A stretch of DNA of 64,000 nt from Stenocarpella maydis (taxonomy: Eukaryota; Ascomycota; Sordariomycetes; Diaporthales; Diaporthaceae). Position 1 is the first letter of the stretch. The number at the start of each line of letters is the position of its first letter. The notes under the pieces are model-generated. The model had not been told where the DNA came from, ran no database searches, and saw only the letters and a program-made list of their open reading frames with translations. A program made the position numbers and the translations under genes. The DNA lies in NCBI GenBank assembly GCA_002270565.1, contig NQMI01000063.1:163549-227548 (forward strand). Reading direction: 5' to 3'. This document shows, piece by piece, positions 31,701 to 43,592 of this stretch.

Positions 31701-34507
31701 TCACCGTCCCACCAAAGATACCGAGCCATGGCCCCCGACATACCTGTAACCCAGCCTCGTGACGGACGCTGGGGCCCTCACGCTCACGCTCACGACCCTG
31801 TCCAGCCCCGGGACGACGTCGAAGCCATTATCACTCAGGCGCAGCCCTTCCACCTCGTCAAAGACAAACCCCTTGACCGGGTTCTCGGCGGACACGACCA
31901 CGTTCCCCCCGCCAGAGGAGGACACCGAGACCTGCCGGCCCGAGAGGTCGAGGTACTTGATCGGCTGCGGCCATGCCGTGTCGGACGCCACGACCTCGCC
32001 GCCCACCCGCAGCGTCGCGACGACGACATAGGGATCTGCCTCGTCGGCCTCAGGCGGGGCCCTGGTCGCCGGGAGCCGGTGGGTACCGCACTCGGTGGTA
32101 CTGTTGCCCTTGACCAGGCGGGTCCACGGAGCCCCGGCCGGGGCTGGGCTCCCGGCAAGGTCCCTGCCCGTGCGCACGGAAACGCACCGGATCTCCACGT
32201 CGGCGGTGACGGGGTCGGCCCTGAGGCTGGAGACCCAGATGGCCACCTCCCCGCCGTCACGCCTGTCGGCGACAGGGTCGGTGTGCCCGACGTCCAGCGT
32301 GGGATTGATAGTGGTATGCGTCCAGTCGTTGTAGGACCTGGAGGCCGAGATGTCCAGGGGCCGCAGCGCGCGGGAGATGGCGTAGTAGGCCGGCTTCCTG
32401 ACGAGGTAGTAGTCGGCGACCGCCCACGAGACGCCGGGCCAGCAGTCGTTGAGCTGCCACACGAGGACGCCGCCGCACTCCCGAGCGTCGTTCCACCCGC
32501 GGCGCCACGACTTGTACGCCGCGCGCATCGCGTCGGCCTGCATGACCTGGGTGAGGTGTGCGAACGAGGCGAGGCCGCCGCCGTCCGCCGGGGGCCTGAA
32601 GTTCTCGTGCACGTACTGTGCCATGCGCCACGAGTGGCCGATGGCCTTGTTGTGGAACTCCACCGTCATGGAGCCGGGGGCAAGCTCGCTTGGCCGGGAT
32701 ATCGCGCGCTGTAGCGTTTGCATGTGAGGGTAGCCTTGCATGCCAAACTCGGAGACAAACTTGCCGCCTATCTTGTCGATGTCTTGGATTTTGACCATTG
32801 TCCCATGCCAGAGGTTCCATTCGTGAGCATCACCGACCGTCCTGTCTTTGACGGAGGCCCCGTTGCCGCTCCATGGGCTGCTGGGCAGGTAGATGATTCC
32901 AGGATGCTCCTCCTCGAGTGTTCTTGGGAGCAGGCTCTCATAGATATACCGAGCTGGGAATGACGACCTCAGCCACGACTGTGGGTCCTTGTCGTCTGGG
33001 TTGTAGTCAAGCTTGTAACGTTCCTGCACGGTCTCGTAGTCTTCGTTATTCCCGGCCCAGATGATGAGTGATGGATGATCTCTCAGCCGCCGGATGTTGT
33101 GCCTTGCCTCTGCCTCCACGCTGCTGAGAAAGGAGTCGTAGGTGGGGTAGTTGCCACAGGCAAACTGGAAGTCGTGCCAGACCAGAAGCCCAAGCTCATC
33201 ACAGGCATCGAAGAATGAATCGTGCTCATATATGCCTCCGCCCCAGACCCTAACCATGGTCTGGTTGCCCTCCACCATGAGCTTCACCCAGTCCCGGTAT
33301 CTATCCGGAGAGATCCGTGGCAGGAAGCTATCCGCGGGAATCCAGCAGGAGCCTCCTGCAAAAATATCGACATTGTTGACGCGAAAGTAGAATGTGGTGC
33401 CCACGCCCGAACCACAAGGTTCTTGTATGAGTTCCGCGTGGCGAAACCCTATATACCTGCGTCGACGTTGGTCAGCTGTGTTTCTTGGTTCAAAATGCAT
33501 AAAATGTGCGGGGTCCTGCATCCGCATCCTCCACCTTGCTGTCAGGCTTTTGTCTTATACCTACTTTGTTTGCGCATCGAGCACTTCCCCAGAGGCGACA
33601 AGTTCCACTTTGAGACTGTATTGGTTCGGTCTTCCATACATATGAGGGTACCATAGCCGGGGGTGGTCCAGCTCAAATGAGGCACTGCCCTTGAACAGTT
33701 TTCCCTTCTCAGCCCAGTGATCAGGAGAAACGCGCACATCTTGCCGAAACACTGGGCTCTCGTCACCTGGCTGGTATAATGTCGCTCGGACTGCCAGGCC
33801 AAGGGAGACCTCTCGAGACGCGGTCGCCACTTCGAAGCGGATCTCCCCGGCTACCTTGTCCAGGTCCTTGGTGAGCTCGTACGGGGCGGAGACCTGGCCC
33901 AGCCTCGCGACATAACGATCCAGATATACCGGCCGCCAGATGCCCGCAGTCGTCAGTATCGGCCCCCAGTCCCACCCCCAGTGGTACTGTGCCTTTCTCA
34001 CCGGGAGACGGCCCGCCTCTGTCTGGCGGACGAGGAAGTTGTGCTCGGGGTGGTCCTTCACGATCTGGCGGCCACGGGCCGAGGCGGACTCGAACACGAT
34101 CTTCAGCTCGACGTCGCGCAGGTCTTTCCCGGCGGGTCGAAGCAGGCCCGTGACGTCAACGCGATGGCTTATGAACATGTTGTCAGTGGCCAGGACCTCG
34201 GAGTCGTTGATATATACGGTGGCAAAAGTATCGAGACCCTCAAAGACCAGATCGGCCGCCCCTGGCCCGCCGGATGGCCGTCCCTGCCCCGGAGCTCATC
34301 TAGCGAGATGGCTCTGCGGTAGTGCCACCCGCGCTCGGCGACCCAGCGGACTTCCAGCTCGTTGAGGTCCACGAAAGGGTCTGGTATCTGGCCGTTGTGG
34401 AGGAGGTCGGTGTGTATCGAGCCGGGCACCCCGGCCGCAGGCTGCCAGGTGCCTCCTGTGTCCTCCTTGTACTGCCAGCCCTGGCTGAGTGTGATTCTTT
34501 CTCGCAT
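31701..34507 (-). CDS. mndB: Beta-mannosidase (GH2, mndB-type) with one frame break
   Basis: The coding sequence reads on the minus strand: about 34507-34280 in one frame, then a one-base shift, then to 33565, a 108-bp intron (33457-33564), and 33456-31701. If one missing base is allowed the protein is about 899 aa. It starts MRERITLSQGWQYKEDTGGTW. The order is the jelly-roll sugar-binding domain (VPGSIHTDLL, VFEGLDTFATVYIN, NMFISHRVDV), an Ig-like domain (YHWGWDWGPILTTAGIWRPV), the barrel with acid/base Glu in WAGNNED and nucleophile Glu in VSEFGMQGYP, then C-terminal beta domains. There is no signal peptide, which fits the intracellular-type beta-mannosidase B that trims mannose from manno-oligosaccharides. 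The frame break lies between SLDE and AADLVFEGL in GC-rich sequence with no usable intron signals; sequencing error or a real null allele are both possible. Confidence 0.85.
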
Positions 34508-35578
34508 TCTGGCGACTGGCCGGCCTGATCTCACACGAACGGCGGGCGGGATCTTTGCAGACCAAGAACACGCGGGTGAGGTTGGCAAGTGCGAGGGTCC
34601 AATTGTGGAAGTTGTAACTACACACTTCCAAGATTGGCAGGCCTGAGGTTGATGTTGTGCTGCAAAGTAAGATCCGTGGTTTACCCGGATGCTCGACTAC
34701 ACGGCTTACAAGCTGAGACGCAGGGCAGGCCGTTGTGTGACCAGGGAAGACTGCCTCTCAAGAGGTGAGCAAGGATGTGGACCATGTCTCTCCGGCCCTA
34801 GGAGTAGTTATGAGGACCCATAGTCTGGGACCCATAGTCTGGTATTGTATCCCTGGTGTACCTTTGGTTCGGTAAGGATTTAGTCCGACCCGAGTGTCCG
34901 GCCCGGGGGTGAGGCAACGCGGGGTCGTCCGAAGAGGAGACATGTCTTCACCGGGCCAACCCCTCAAAGTGCCTACAGTACTTATGTGTAATGACCTGGT
35001 CCGCTTGTACGGACTAGTTGGGGGTTGATATCATCTTGCCTCCATTGAAAGGGCTGTGGAGGCAGGCTGAGGGTGACAGGAAAACCCCAGGCCTGAGACA
35101 TAGTCACAACATAGTTCGACCATCGACTGACGAGCATCGTCGCACAAAGACCAACCGGGAACCATCCGCGCTACTCTTATCTAGACAGACCTTGGCTGCC
35201 GTAGTGCTCACGATGCCGCATCCCGTCTCGTCCCCAGTCCCGTCTAGGCCGGCACGTGTCCCAATGCTCGCATGACACCATCACCAGGCCATAGTATGTA
35301 CCACCGCGCATTGTCAGCGAGCAGCTGACGGGAGCTGCTGCAGTCAGACCAGCCGCACCCAGGCAGTTACTGCCTTGGCCTGGGCTGGATGATATGACTG
35401 AAGAGGGTATAGCCCCGGCTCCCTTTGGACGTTGACCTCGACATGTCTCGCACATCCCAAATGGTTTTCCCATTCCAAGGGATAGGACGTTAGGATTCCA
35501 CTGCACTTAACAGCCCCAGGGCCCACCACCAAGGCGCGCCAGAACCTTCACCTCTGGCCCGTCAGAGAGCTTGCCGCC
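34508..35578. other. Divergent intergenic region, no gene seen
   Basis: Shared upstream region of the beta-mannosidase gene (-) and the membrane protein gene (+). No open frame with recognisable content. A short direct repeat (tagtctgg, twice) occurs at about 34820-34840. Confidence 0.45.
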
Positions 35579-36671
35579 ATGGTCCCCTTCCGGCCTGCAC
35601 TCCTTGCTCTGGCGGCGTGCATTTCAAGCACCTGTGCCTCCGCCGCCGCCGCCGGGGCTGACCTGGCCCGCCGCTATAACCCGCGCAGGGTATGGGTCAC
35701 CGTCGACGCCAGCGGCAACGCAGAGACAATCACCCCGTCCGTGTCGGGCACCAGCACCGTGTCCGGGGCCCCCGCGTACGTGACGCGGACGTCGGCCTAC
35801 GCCCTGACGGCCGCGGACGGGGCGGTCCAGACGACCACGGGGATAGCACCCGTGGCCACCGCGACGGCGAGCTCCGGGGCCGGCGCCTTCTCCCAGTGCC
35901 GCAGCCGCGGGGGCGAGCCGGACGCCCCGTTCTGCCAGCCCCGGCGGGGCAGTGTGCTGAGGCCGGGGGGCACATATTATGGTGGGTCTGCGCACTGGTG
36001 ACGAACCACGGGTGTATGTATTCCCCGACGGCCTCGTGCTGATCCCGAGAACAGTCACCTGGGATGCGGTGCGGTTCACAGGCGACGACTCGCTGGTCGC
36101 CGTGCAGGTTCGATACTCGGACAACACCGGTTTCACGACGGACAGGAACGTCACAGCCGCTACTGGCTACTATGTCTGGACCGTCGACGAGGACATCCTC
36201 TCTCAGAATGGCCGTGGAGGAGGGGACCTGAACGCAACCCTGTCTCTCGTGCTCTTGGAGACCTCGGAAGACGGCTCGGGCACCTCACTCGCATACGACA
36301 CGGGGCCGAGTGTCATCATCAGCAGGTCGGCCCCGTCATACGGTGCCTCGTCCGGGGATGGCTTCGGGAGCCACGGCAAGACGGTGGAGATTGCGGTCTC
36401 GGTCACCATCGCGGCTGTGTTCATCGCACTTGTCGCACTCCTGGCCTGGACCTTCAGGCGACGGGGGCATATCTTTGGCAGCGGCGGTGGCAGAAGGGCT
36501 AGGCGAGAACCTCAGCGGACGGATCCAGGGGCGAGCTTTGGCTGGCCCAAGGACAAGAGCCGCGAGGTGGAGCTGACAGAGCGCGAGAGCTGGGGTCCTA
36601 GGCCGATCAAGAACGTGTTTAGGGCCGAGATTGAGAGGCAGGAGATGGAGCGGGGATACTTAAGACGTTGA
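35579..36671 (+). CDS. Secreted-type single-pass membrane protein, unknown function
   Basis: Exons 35579-35981 and 36055-36671 give 339 aa. Residues 1-23 look like a signal peptide (ALLALAACISSTCASAAAA). Then comes a Ser/Thr/Ala-rich extracellular part. A small conserved-looking module follows (GTYYVTWDAVRFTGDDS, VQVRYSDNTGF, GYYVWTVDEDIL). Next are a second Ser/Gly-rich linker and one transmembrane helix (VSVTIAAVFIALVALLAWTF) followed by RRRGH. The cytoplasmic tail of about 75 residues is basic and ends EIERQEMERGYLRR. The layout is that of fungal type I membrane proteins with a glycosylated ectodomain; a sensor or adhesin role is inference. No named domain was recognised. Confidence 0.85.
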
Positions 36672-38197
36672 CGAGTGGTTTGCTCTTGTTTCCGACTTGG
36701 GGTTTTCGCTGGTTCATTCGTGTTCTTTACGCAGATAACCGTGAAGAAGTGTCCAGTCACTCTTTCTCCGCTGTCTTCCAACATTCACGGTCAGGATGAG
36801 TGGCCTGCGACGGGGGAATATAATGCTTCGGGGTTGAGCACAGGGCTGAAAAAACCAAAACAAGGATATTCGATACTCTCAATAGAGAAACCGGCCAACG
36901 GCACATACAACTTGTTTTTTTCTTCTTTATTATTACTATCGGATTACATTCTTCACCTGCGCCAATTCCCAAAATGCAAAGCCGGGCGCAAAACACGGAT
37001 GATGGCAGAGGCCAACCCTTGTCAGCCCAAGAGACAGAACCCCCAAGCCTGGTATACAGTTCAACCTTTATTCTCTACATGTTTCTAGGTAAAAGGATTG
37101 TAGGCGTGGAAGACGCATGCACTATCTGGATGCGCATGACGGCAGCAGACCTGGACAACGCCTGCACCTTCAACAAGTCCCTGGTGTAATACAACCAGGG
37201 CGCGGCAGACCTAGGGATGACGCATTAGTATCCCCTACTTGGGGAGATCATCATGTAACTAAACCCCTCGCTACTTACTCCCTCGCCCAAACTCGCGGGG
37301 GATGGGTTGTCCGCGCTAACCCAACCTCATAACTAACATCTCAGATTCCCGATTTCTTTCCCGCGTCAAGGGGAGCCCCGTGACCGCCTGGCGGAGACGG
37401 CAGCGAGGCAGGAGCTGCCCGCGGGGGGCTCGCCGCTCACGGTCGTGGTGGGGACGGAGCCGGGTTCGGTCGCGAATACCGGCACGGGGGCAGTGGAGTG
37501 ACGACAAATGGGTGGCACTAAACCTTCGTCTGACCTGAGGCAGGGTCCTAGTGCTAGGTAGGTAGATAGACATGTAGATTGTGTCTGTGTTCAACTTCCT
37601 AACAATGCTTTTCTCAAGGCAACACTTGTATGGTGCGCCTAACAGTTTCCAATAATACAACGTCTGGGCTATTTCAGAAACATGGGTACTGGATTTTGTA
37701 TTTAGAGAGGAACCCAGTAATACTACATATCTCCTACCTAGGTAGGTATGTAGCAGTCAAAAGGTGCACACGTGAGGTCTCCTCCAGGGCCGTGGCAAAC
37801 GTACAATGTGACGTTGCGGATAAATGCAAACACAAAAAAATACGAATGGCTAAATCGAGCCGCATACATATCCCCCCTCCCCCTCTCCCAATTTCCATCA
37901 ATTAAAGAACCCCATCGCGTACAAAAAACCACAGTCCCGGGTCGGGGTTTTTTTATCCGACGGGTGTATGTGATATTCTTCTTACGTATCGCCTCAGACC
38001 TCACTAAAACTGACTGTGAATATGTCACAATATAAAGACTACGTGCCTATGGCAAGTAGCGGCGTCGCTTTTGCACGAATAGAGCAGTGGCTTAATTCGT
38101 GACAGTATAGTGCCCGGGGACTTACTCGGCACCAGAAAATAAGAAGCAAGAAACCCTTGCCCTGGGCCCTGTCGGATCCCGCAAACGTTCCCCCAGC
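36672..38197. other. Intergenic with two exon-like blocks
   Basis: Two blocks have the third-position GC bias of real exons: 37096-37186 (+), coding VEDACTIWMRMTAADLDNAC..., followed by a GTG donor-like site, and 37373-37501 (+), coding EPRDRLAETAARQ... to a TGA, preceded by CAAG. They could be remnants or short exons of an unrecognised gene. The palindromic CCTACCTAGGTAGG motif lies at 37733-37746. Nothing else is clear. Confidence 0.3.
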
Positions 38198-40781
38198 ATG
38201 ACGCCCCTACTCGCCCTCGCCTCGCTCCTCATACCCGGCCCCGCGAGCGCCGCGGCCCTCGACGGCAGCCGCTTCCTGTGGTTCACCCAGCCGGCGCGGC
38301 CCCGCTTCTTCGAGGACGCCATGCCCATCGGTAACGGCCGCCTCGGCGCCACCGTCTACGGCGGGGTCGGCGCCGAGGTGCTGGGCGTCAACGAGGACTC
38401 CATCTGGACGGGGCCCTTCCAGGACCGCATCGCGGCGGACCCCCGCGTGGCCCTGGCCGCCACCAGGCAGATGCTGCTCGCGGGGAGGCTGTCTGAGGCG
38501 AGGCAGTACGCCATGGCGGACCTCATCCCCAAGGCCGTCAGCCCCAGGGCCTACAGCTACTTTGGCAACATCGGCGTCGACTTTGGGCACGCGGGCTCGG
38601 GGCAGCAGGCGGCTGACTACGTCCGCTGGCTCGACACCAAGGAGGGCACGGCCGGTGTGTCGTACACATACGGTGGCGTGGGCTACACGTGAGTTGGCAC
38701 TTGTCCAGTATCCCTCCAGACACCTAGCTAGTTAGCACACAATGGCCAGCTTGCTCACGGCACAGCCGCGCAGCCGCGAGTATGTGGCCAGCATGCCCGA
38801 CGGGGTCCTGGCCGCACGCTTCAACGCCAGCACCGCCGGCGCGCTGAACCTCCGCATCTCCATGAGCCGCGAGGGCAGCATCACGACCTCGGCGTCGGCA
38901 CAGGACGGCATATACACCGTGACCCTGGCGGGCTCCAGCGGCCAGCCGCCAGGCGATAACCCGATCCGCTGGACAGGCCGGGCACGCTTCGCCCTGGTCG
39001 ACGGTGCGTTTGCCCCCATCACCGACAGGTCCCCATGAGAAACCAGCCAGGACATGACTGGTACTGACATTGAGAAACGAGGCACCGCGGCCGTCGTCAA
39101 CTCGACGCTCGTCATACGCAACTCGACAGCCGTGAGCATGTTCTTCGACGCAGAGACAAGCTACAGGTTCGCCAGCCAGGCCGCCTGGGAGGCCGAGGTA
39201 GACCGCAAGATCGGCCAGGCCTACGCCAGGGGCTACGAGCAGGTCAGGGCCGACGCCGTCCGCGACAGCTCGGGCCTCCTGGGCAGGGTGGCGCTGGACC
39301 TGGGGGCCTCGCCGGGCGGCCTCGCCAGCCTCCCCACGGACCAGCGCATCGCCCGCGCCAGGACCTCGCCGCAGGACGACGTCCAACTCACCACCCTCGT
39401 CTTCAACTACGGCCGGCACCTCCTCGTGTCCTCGTCCCGCGCGGCGGCCGGCGGCGGCGGCAGCTCGCTCCCCGCCAACCTCCAGGGGGTGTGGAACAAC
39501 TCGACCTCGGCCCCCTGGGGTGGCAAGTTTACTATAAATATTAATGTCCAGATGAACTACTGGCCCGCGGGGCCGACCAACCTGATCGAGACGCAGGAGC
39601 CCCTATTCGACCTGATGCGCGCGGCCGCGGCGCGCGGCCGGCCGTACGCGGAGCGCATGTACGGCTGCCCGGGCGTCGTGTTCCACCACAACCTCGACCT
39701 GTGGGGGGACCCGGCACCGACCGATAACTACACGCGGTCGACACTGTGGCCCACGGGCGCGGCCTGGCTGGGCTGGCACATGATGGACCACTACCGCTTC
39801 ACGGGGGACACGGCCTTCCTGCGCGATGTGGCGTACCCGTTCCTCGCCGACGTCGCGCGCTTTTTCGAGTGCTACTGCTTCGATTCCGACGGCCACAACG
39901 CCACGGGGCCGTCCGTCTCGCCCGAGAACTCGTTCCGCGTCCCGTCCGGCTGGTCCGTCGCCGGCGCCGACGAGGCCGTCGACATCGCCCCTGCCATGGA
40001 CGGCCAGCTCATCGGTGAGGCCCTCGAGAGCCTCCTCGAGGCCGCCGGGGTGCTGGGCGTCGCCGAGGGCGACGCCGACGTCGCGGCCGCGCGCGCGTTC
40101 CTGCCGACCATCCCCCCGCAGAAGATCGGCTCGCAGGGGCAGATCCTCGAGTGGCGGCGCGAGTACGAGGAGGCGGAGCCCGGGCAGAGGCACCTCTCGC
40201 CGCTGGTGGGCCTCATGCCGGGGCGGCAGTTCAGCCCGCTGCGCAACGCGACGCTGGCCAGGGCCGCCGAGGTGCTCCTCCACCGGCGCGTGGCCGCCGG
40301 GTCCGGTTCCACGGGCTGGTCGCGGGCGTGGCTCATCAACTCGTTCACCCGGGTCTTTGACGGCGACGGCGCCTGGGACCAGCTGATGAGGTGGTTCCAG
40401 AAGTACCCCACGCCGTACAACCTGTACAACACGGACGCCGGAGCGCCCTTGTACGTCTTCCAGATTGATGGGAACTTTGGGGTTGTCAGTGGCGTCGCCG
40501 AGATGCTGCTGCAGAGCCATGCAGGCGTCGTGCATCTCCTCCCGGCGCTGCCCTCAGCGGTCCCAAAGGGTTCTGTAAGAGGGTTGGTTGCTCGTGGGAA
40601 CTTTGTTGTGGATATTGCGTGGGACGGTGGGGTCCTGACCAGGGCAAACATCACTTCCAGGGCCGGTGGCGAGCTTGCCATCCGATACAAGAACGGCTCA
40701 CGCATCGCCGTGGATGGCAAGGTGTATGCCGGCCCAGTAGGGACAACGGCTGGGACAACTTATATCGTGACTCCCAGTTAA
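38198..40781 (+). CDS. Alpha-L-fucosidase, GH95
   Basis: Exons 38198-38688, 38774-39003 and 39082-40781 give 806 aa. Signal peptide (ALASLLIPGPASAAA), then the N-terminal beta domain with LWFTQPARPRFFEDAMPIGN and GNGRLGATVYGG, GVNEDSIWTGP and YFGNIGVDF. The second intron has a good branch-like TACTGAC. The helical barrel follows with the GH95 motifs: NLQGVWNNS, NINVQMNYWPAGPTNL (catalytic-network Asn residues), ILEWRREYEE (acid Glu region), SPLVGLMPG, and FQIDGNFGVVSGVAEMLL (base Asp region). The enzyme hydrolyses alpha-1,2-linked fucose (and in fungi galactose) from xyloglucan-like glycans. It is secreted. Length is typical for the family. Confidence 0.93.
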
Positions 40782-41067
40782 CCACGTGTCGAATCTCCCG
40801 GGGTGGAGGGGGGAGGGTGTTAGTATAGGCACATCTACCTGAAGAGTCATGGCACTGCTCCCCAAAACATCTCGATGAACTTGCTTAGGTAGCTAGAGAG
40901 GGCTTCCTGTAGGTCAACGCTTCATTGATATCAACTTGGAGTAGTCGCCGTTGTATCCCTGTCTCAGCTGTGCTTCTCAAAACGAGAATGCGAACTGACA
41001 CACAACGGCAAGACCCATAAGCCGGCCGACAGAGGCCTGTCATGCAAGTGGCTTCCAGTTCTCCCCC

Positions 41068-42440
41068 CTACAGAGGCGGTCCGAATGGATCCTCAGCAAC
41101 CTTTCTTCTCTTAGCGTCGCGGTCTGCGTCGCCCTTGGACACACCGTTGCTGCCGCTGAAGACGGCCCCGTCGTCCTCCACTGCACCCTTGGCGGGCTTC
41201 TTCTCGTTCTCCTTGAACTCGAGCCTCTTCTTGTGCAGGCCAATAAGGTCGAACCGGTCTGGGTCCCGACACTTCTTGAGCTTGCGGACAAGGGGCTTCA
41301 ACACGGCACTGGCCTCGGGCTGGAAGCAAATGTCAATACCAAGACCACGGCGGCCAGGCTGGGATTGAGCGCGCTTACCGTTCCCCAGAAGTCTGTCATC
41401 CTCTCCGGGGGCTCCTGGCTGAGCATGTCCTTGCAGGCCATGATGGTGGACACTGTCTTCTCCCTGATGACGTGGCTGAATACCTCGGCCTTTTGTGTCG
41501 AGTCCCCGTGAGGGAATCGGGGTAGCATGGTGTCTATCAGGCGCTCGAACAGGCCGTGATCTGCCATTGATAGTGCTGCGAGCATGATCTGGCTGGGGGT
41601 GTAGTGGAAGTAGGCATCGGTGACCAAGGGGCTGAACTTGAGTATGTCACGGCCCCGGCCCTGTGCCTTGCTGATTCGCGCACCCTGCCTGAATTTTAGT
41701 CGTGCCCCAGTGAAGCGTGCGGGAATCTGGGATGGTCAATAACCCACATCTGCGTCCCCCAGAGACCGCAATTGCATGATGGCACCCTCCAGTGCACGGT
41801 AGGGATGCCTCACGTCAAAGGCAAACCTGAGCCCCTGGCACAGCAGGAACTCGCCGGCCAGGATCTCCTCGCCTGTTGTGTTGGGGAACTTTTCTGCGAA
41901 GCTGTTGACGCGGGGGTACGAGTTCTCGGCCTTGGAGCCAAAGAAGAGGCAGGTCTTCAGCATCTTGGTCGGTGGGTAGGTCATGATGCTGTGCGTGACG
42001 AAGAAGCGGCGCAGGAAGATGGCCGAGGTGGCACGGATCTCGGTTGGCAGCTGGCAGAACTCTGCGGCGCGCAGGCACTCGACGGTGTAGAAGCGCAGGA
42101 GCTGCTCCTCCTCCGTGGGCGTGAGGAACTCGGGCAGCGGGGTCTTGCTGGTGGCGGAGGTGGACTCGGTCGGGGCATCTGCAGGGGCGACGGCTGCGCT
42201 GACCTGTGTCGGGTCGGTGGCAGGGTTGGAGGTGCCCGGGCCGGGGATTGGGGTGTTGGCGCCCGAAGGGTTCGCCGAGGCGACGGTGGAGGAGGATGCC
42301 GTGGACGAGGCGAGGCGGTCCGAGATGTTCTGCCTGGCGAGGCTGTTTGTCCGGGCGCGCAGCTCGGCCAGCTGTGGCGGCGAGAAGGACCAGAGTCGGA
42401 ACTGGGTCGACGACCGGTAGCGCTCGTCCTCGGTCGCCAT
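41068..42440 (-). CDS. CCL1: Cyclin H (TFIIH/CAK subunit, Ccl1)
   Basis: Exons (minus) 42440-41748, 41684-41379 and 41319-41068 give 416 aa, all junctions phase 0. N-terminus EDERYRSSTQFRLWSFSPPQ is the cyclin H signature. It is followed by an Ala/Ser/Thr/Pro-rich insert (about 45-105). The first cyclin box runs from LTPTEEEQLLRFYTVE to YPPTKMLKTCLFFGSKAEN and AGEFLLCQGLRFAFDVRHPY. The second has DILKFSPLVTDAYFHYTPSQ and AALSMADHGLF. The tail (KKCRDPDRFDLIG, EDPFGPPL) is charged. Cyclin H activates the CDK7/Kin28 kinase within TFIIH for RNA polymerase II C-terminal-domain phosphorylation and in CDK activation. Convergent with the GH95 gene, 286 bp apart. Confidence 0.93.
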
Positions 42441-42697
42441 GCTGGCGTTGTCGAGGTTGTGCCCCGGGCTGGTCGTGTGTCAGGGTGGTGTCGTCGGAGT
42501 GGACTCGTGTGGGATGTTGAGGTCGTCGAGGCGACCCTTAGCAAACAAACAGTTGCCGAGCTGTTGCTGCCGGGATGAGCTAAGTAGTACGCTAGCGTAG
42601 CTCCCTTGCCGGCCTGCACGACATCGCTAGCGTATTAGTTGCGACGAAGTACCTACGCACCTACACTACATAGGTAGTCTACCTAGGTTCCCAGGTA
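42441..42697. promoter_or_regulatory. Upstream region of CCL1
   Basis: 257 bp between the cyclin H start codon and the left end of the pogo element. It contains several ACCTAGG-type motifs (about 42656-42695). The transposon insertion is therefore very close to the promoter. Confidence 0.3.
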
Positions 42698-43592
42698 GAG
42701 TGCCCCCCCGGGCAGCTGAACACCCCCCCCTATTGAACACATCATCAACACCAACCCCTCCCCATCGTCGCCAACTTTAACTAGCCACAACTTTACGAAA
42801 TAAATTTTCCTCTGCACCAGATCAATTACAATGGATTTAGAATCATCTCGCGAATCTAGTATGTAACTTGCCCTAAAGAGTTTCTATAATGGGGATATAA
42901 GTTTATATAAAGTAGTAAAGCAATATAGAGTCCTACTATCTATACTATCTACTTAAAAAAACGGCCATTCTTTACAAACCCATGCAAATGAAGCCTAATT
43001 AAAGCTATCACCAGCTATAAATCAGTTAATTATCAACTAGATTCTAGCGGAGGAATGCTAGAAATGCCCTCCCTTAAAGGCTATAATCTANTTGCTATAC
43101 TGATGAAGGCCTTGGAGGCTGCTTTATTACGTAGGGCCCTACTCGGGAATAGCAACAATCCCTTGTAATGCAATATCCGGACCTATAGTAATAAGCTTTG
43201 TAAAGTAATAAACCTTATGTTTGCCTGAATTGCTATACTTAAAGATGAGAATAAATTTCTTTAGCTAGTAAATTAAGAATTTTAGCCTTGAAAATGTTAA
43301 TGACTAGAGCGACGGCCTAATGAGATATTTATTGATATAGCATGGGCTATAGGGAATGATTAGACCCCCTCTTAGCGCTAGCGACCTTCTAGGCCGGCTA
43401 TAGAAGAGGAATTGGCTGCTGTAAGCCTTCTAACTGCAGCCTATTGTGAAGAGGAACTTAAGCATTAATTTCGGCTTGAAACGGTCTAAATAGCTTTAGA
43501 ATTGAGTATGCAACACCATAATTTCCGTTTGCAAATTCATGGTGATATAGTGTTCAATAGGGAGGGGTGTTCACCTACCCGGGGGGGCACTC
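42698..43592 (+). mobile_element. 895-bp pogo-type DNA transposon with intact ends, RIP-dead ORF
   Basis: 43-bp terminal inverted repeats at 42698-42740 and 43550-43592 (GAGTGCCCCCCCGGG at each outer end) differ at only a few positions. Both ends are flanked by TA, the Tc1/mariner-pogo target duplication. Inside, a plus-strand frame starts at 42831 with MDLESSRESSM, a stop, then ALKSFYNGDISLY, a helix-turn-helix of the Psq type found at the N-terminus of pogo transposases. Stops replace Gln codons. The catalytic DDE part is not recognisable and the element is shorter than an autonomous copy (about 1.8-2 kb), so it is a deletion derivative mutated by RIP. An n at 43091 lies inside. Confidence 0.85.

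Noticed and set aside
39603..40535. 310-codon minus-strand frame in the GH95 gene
   Set aside because: It lies inside the conserved GH95 coding sequence on the other strand and is a GC-bias shadow.
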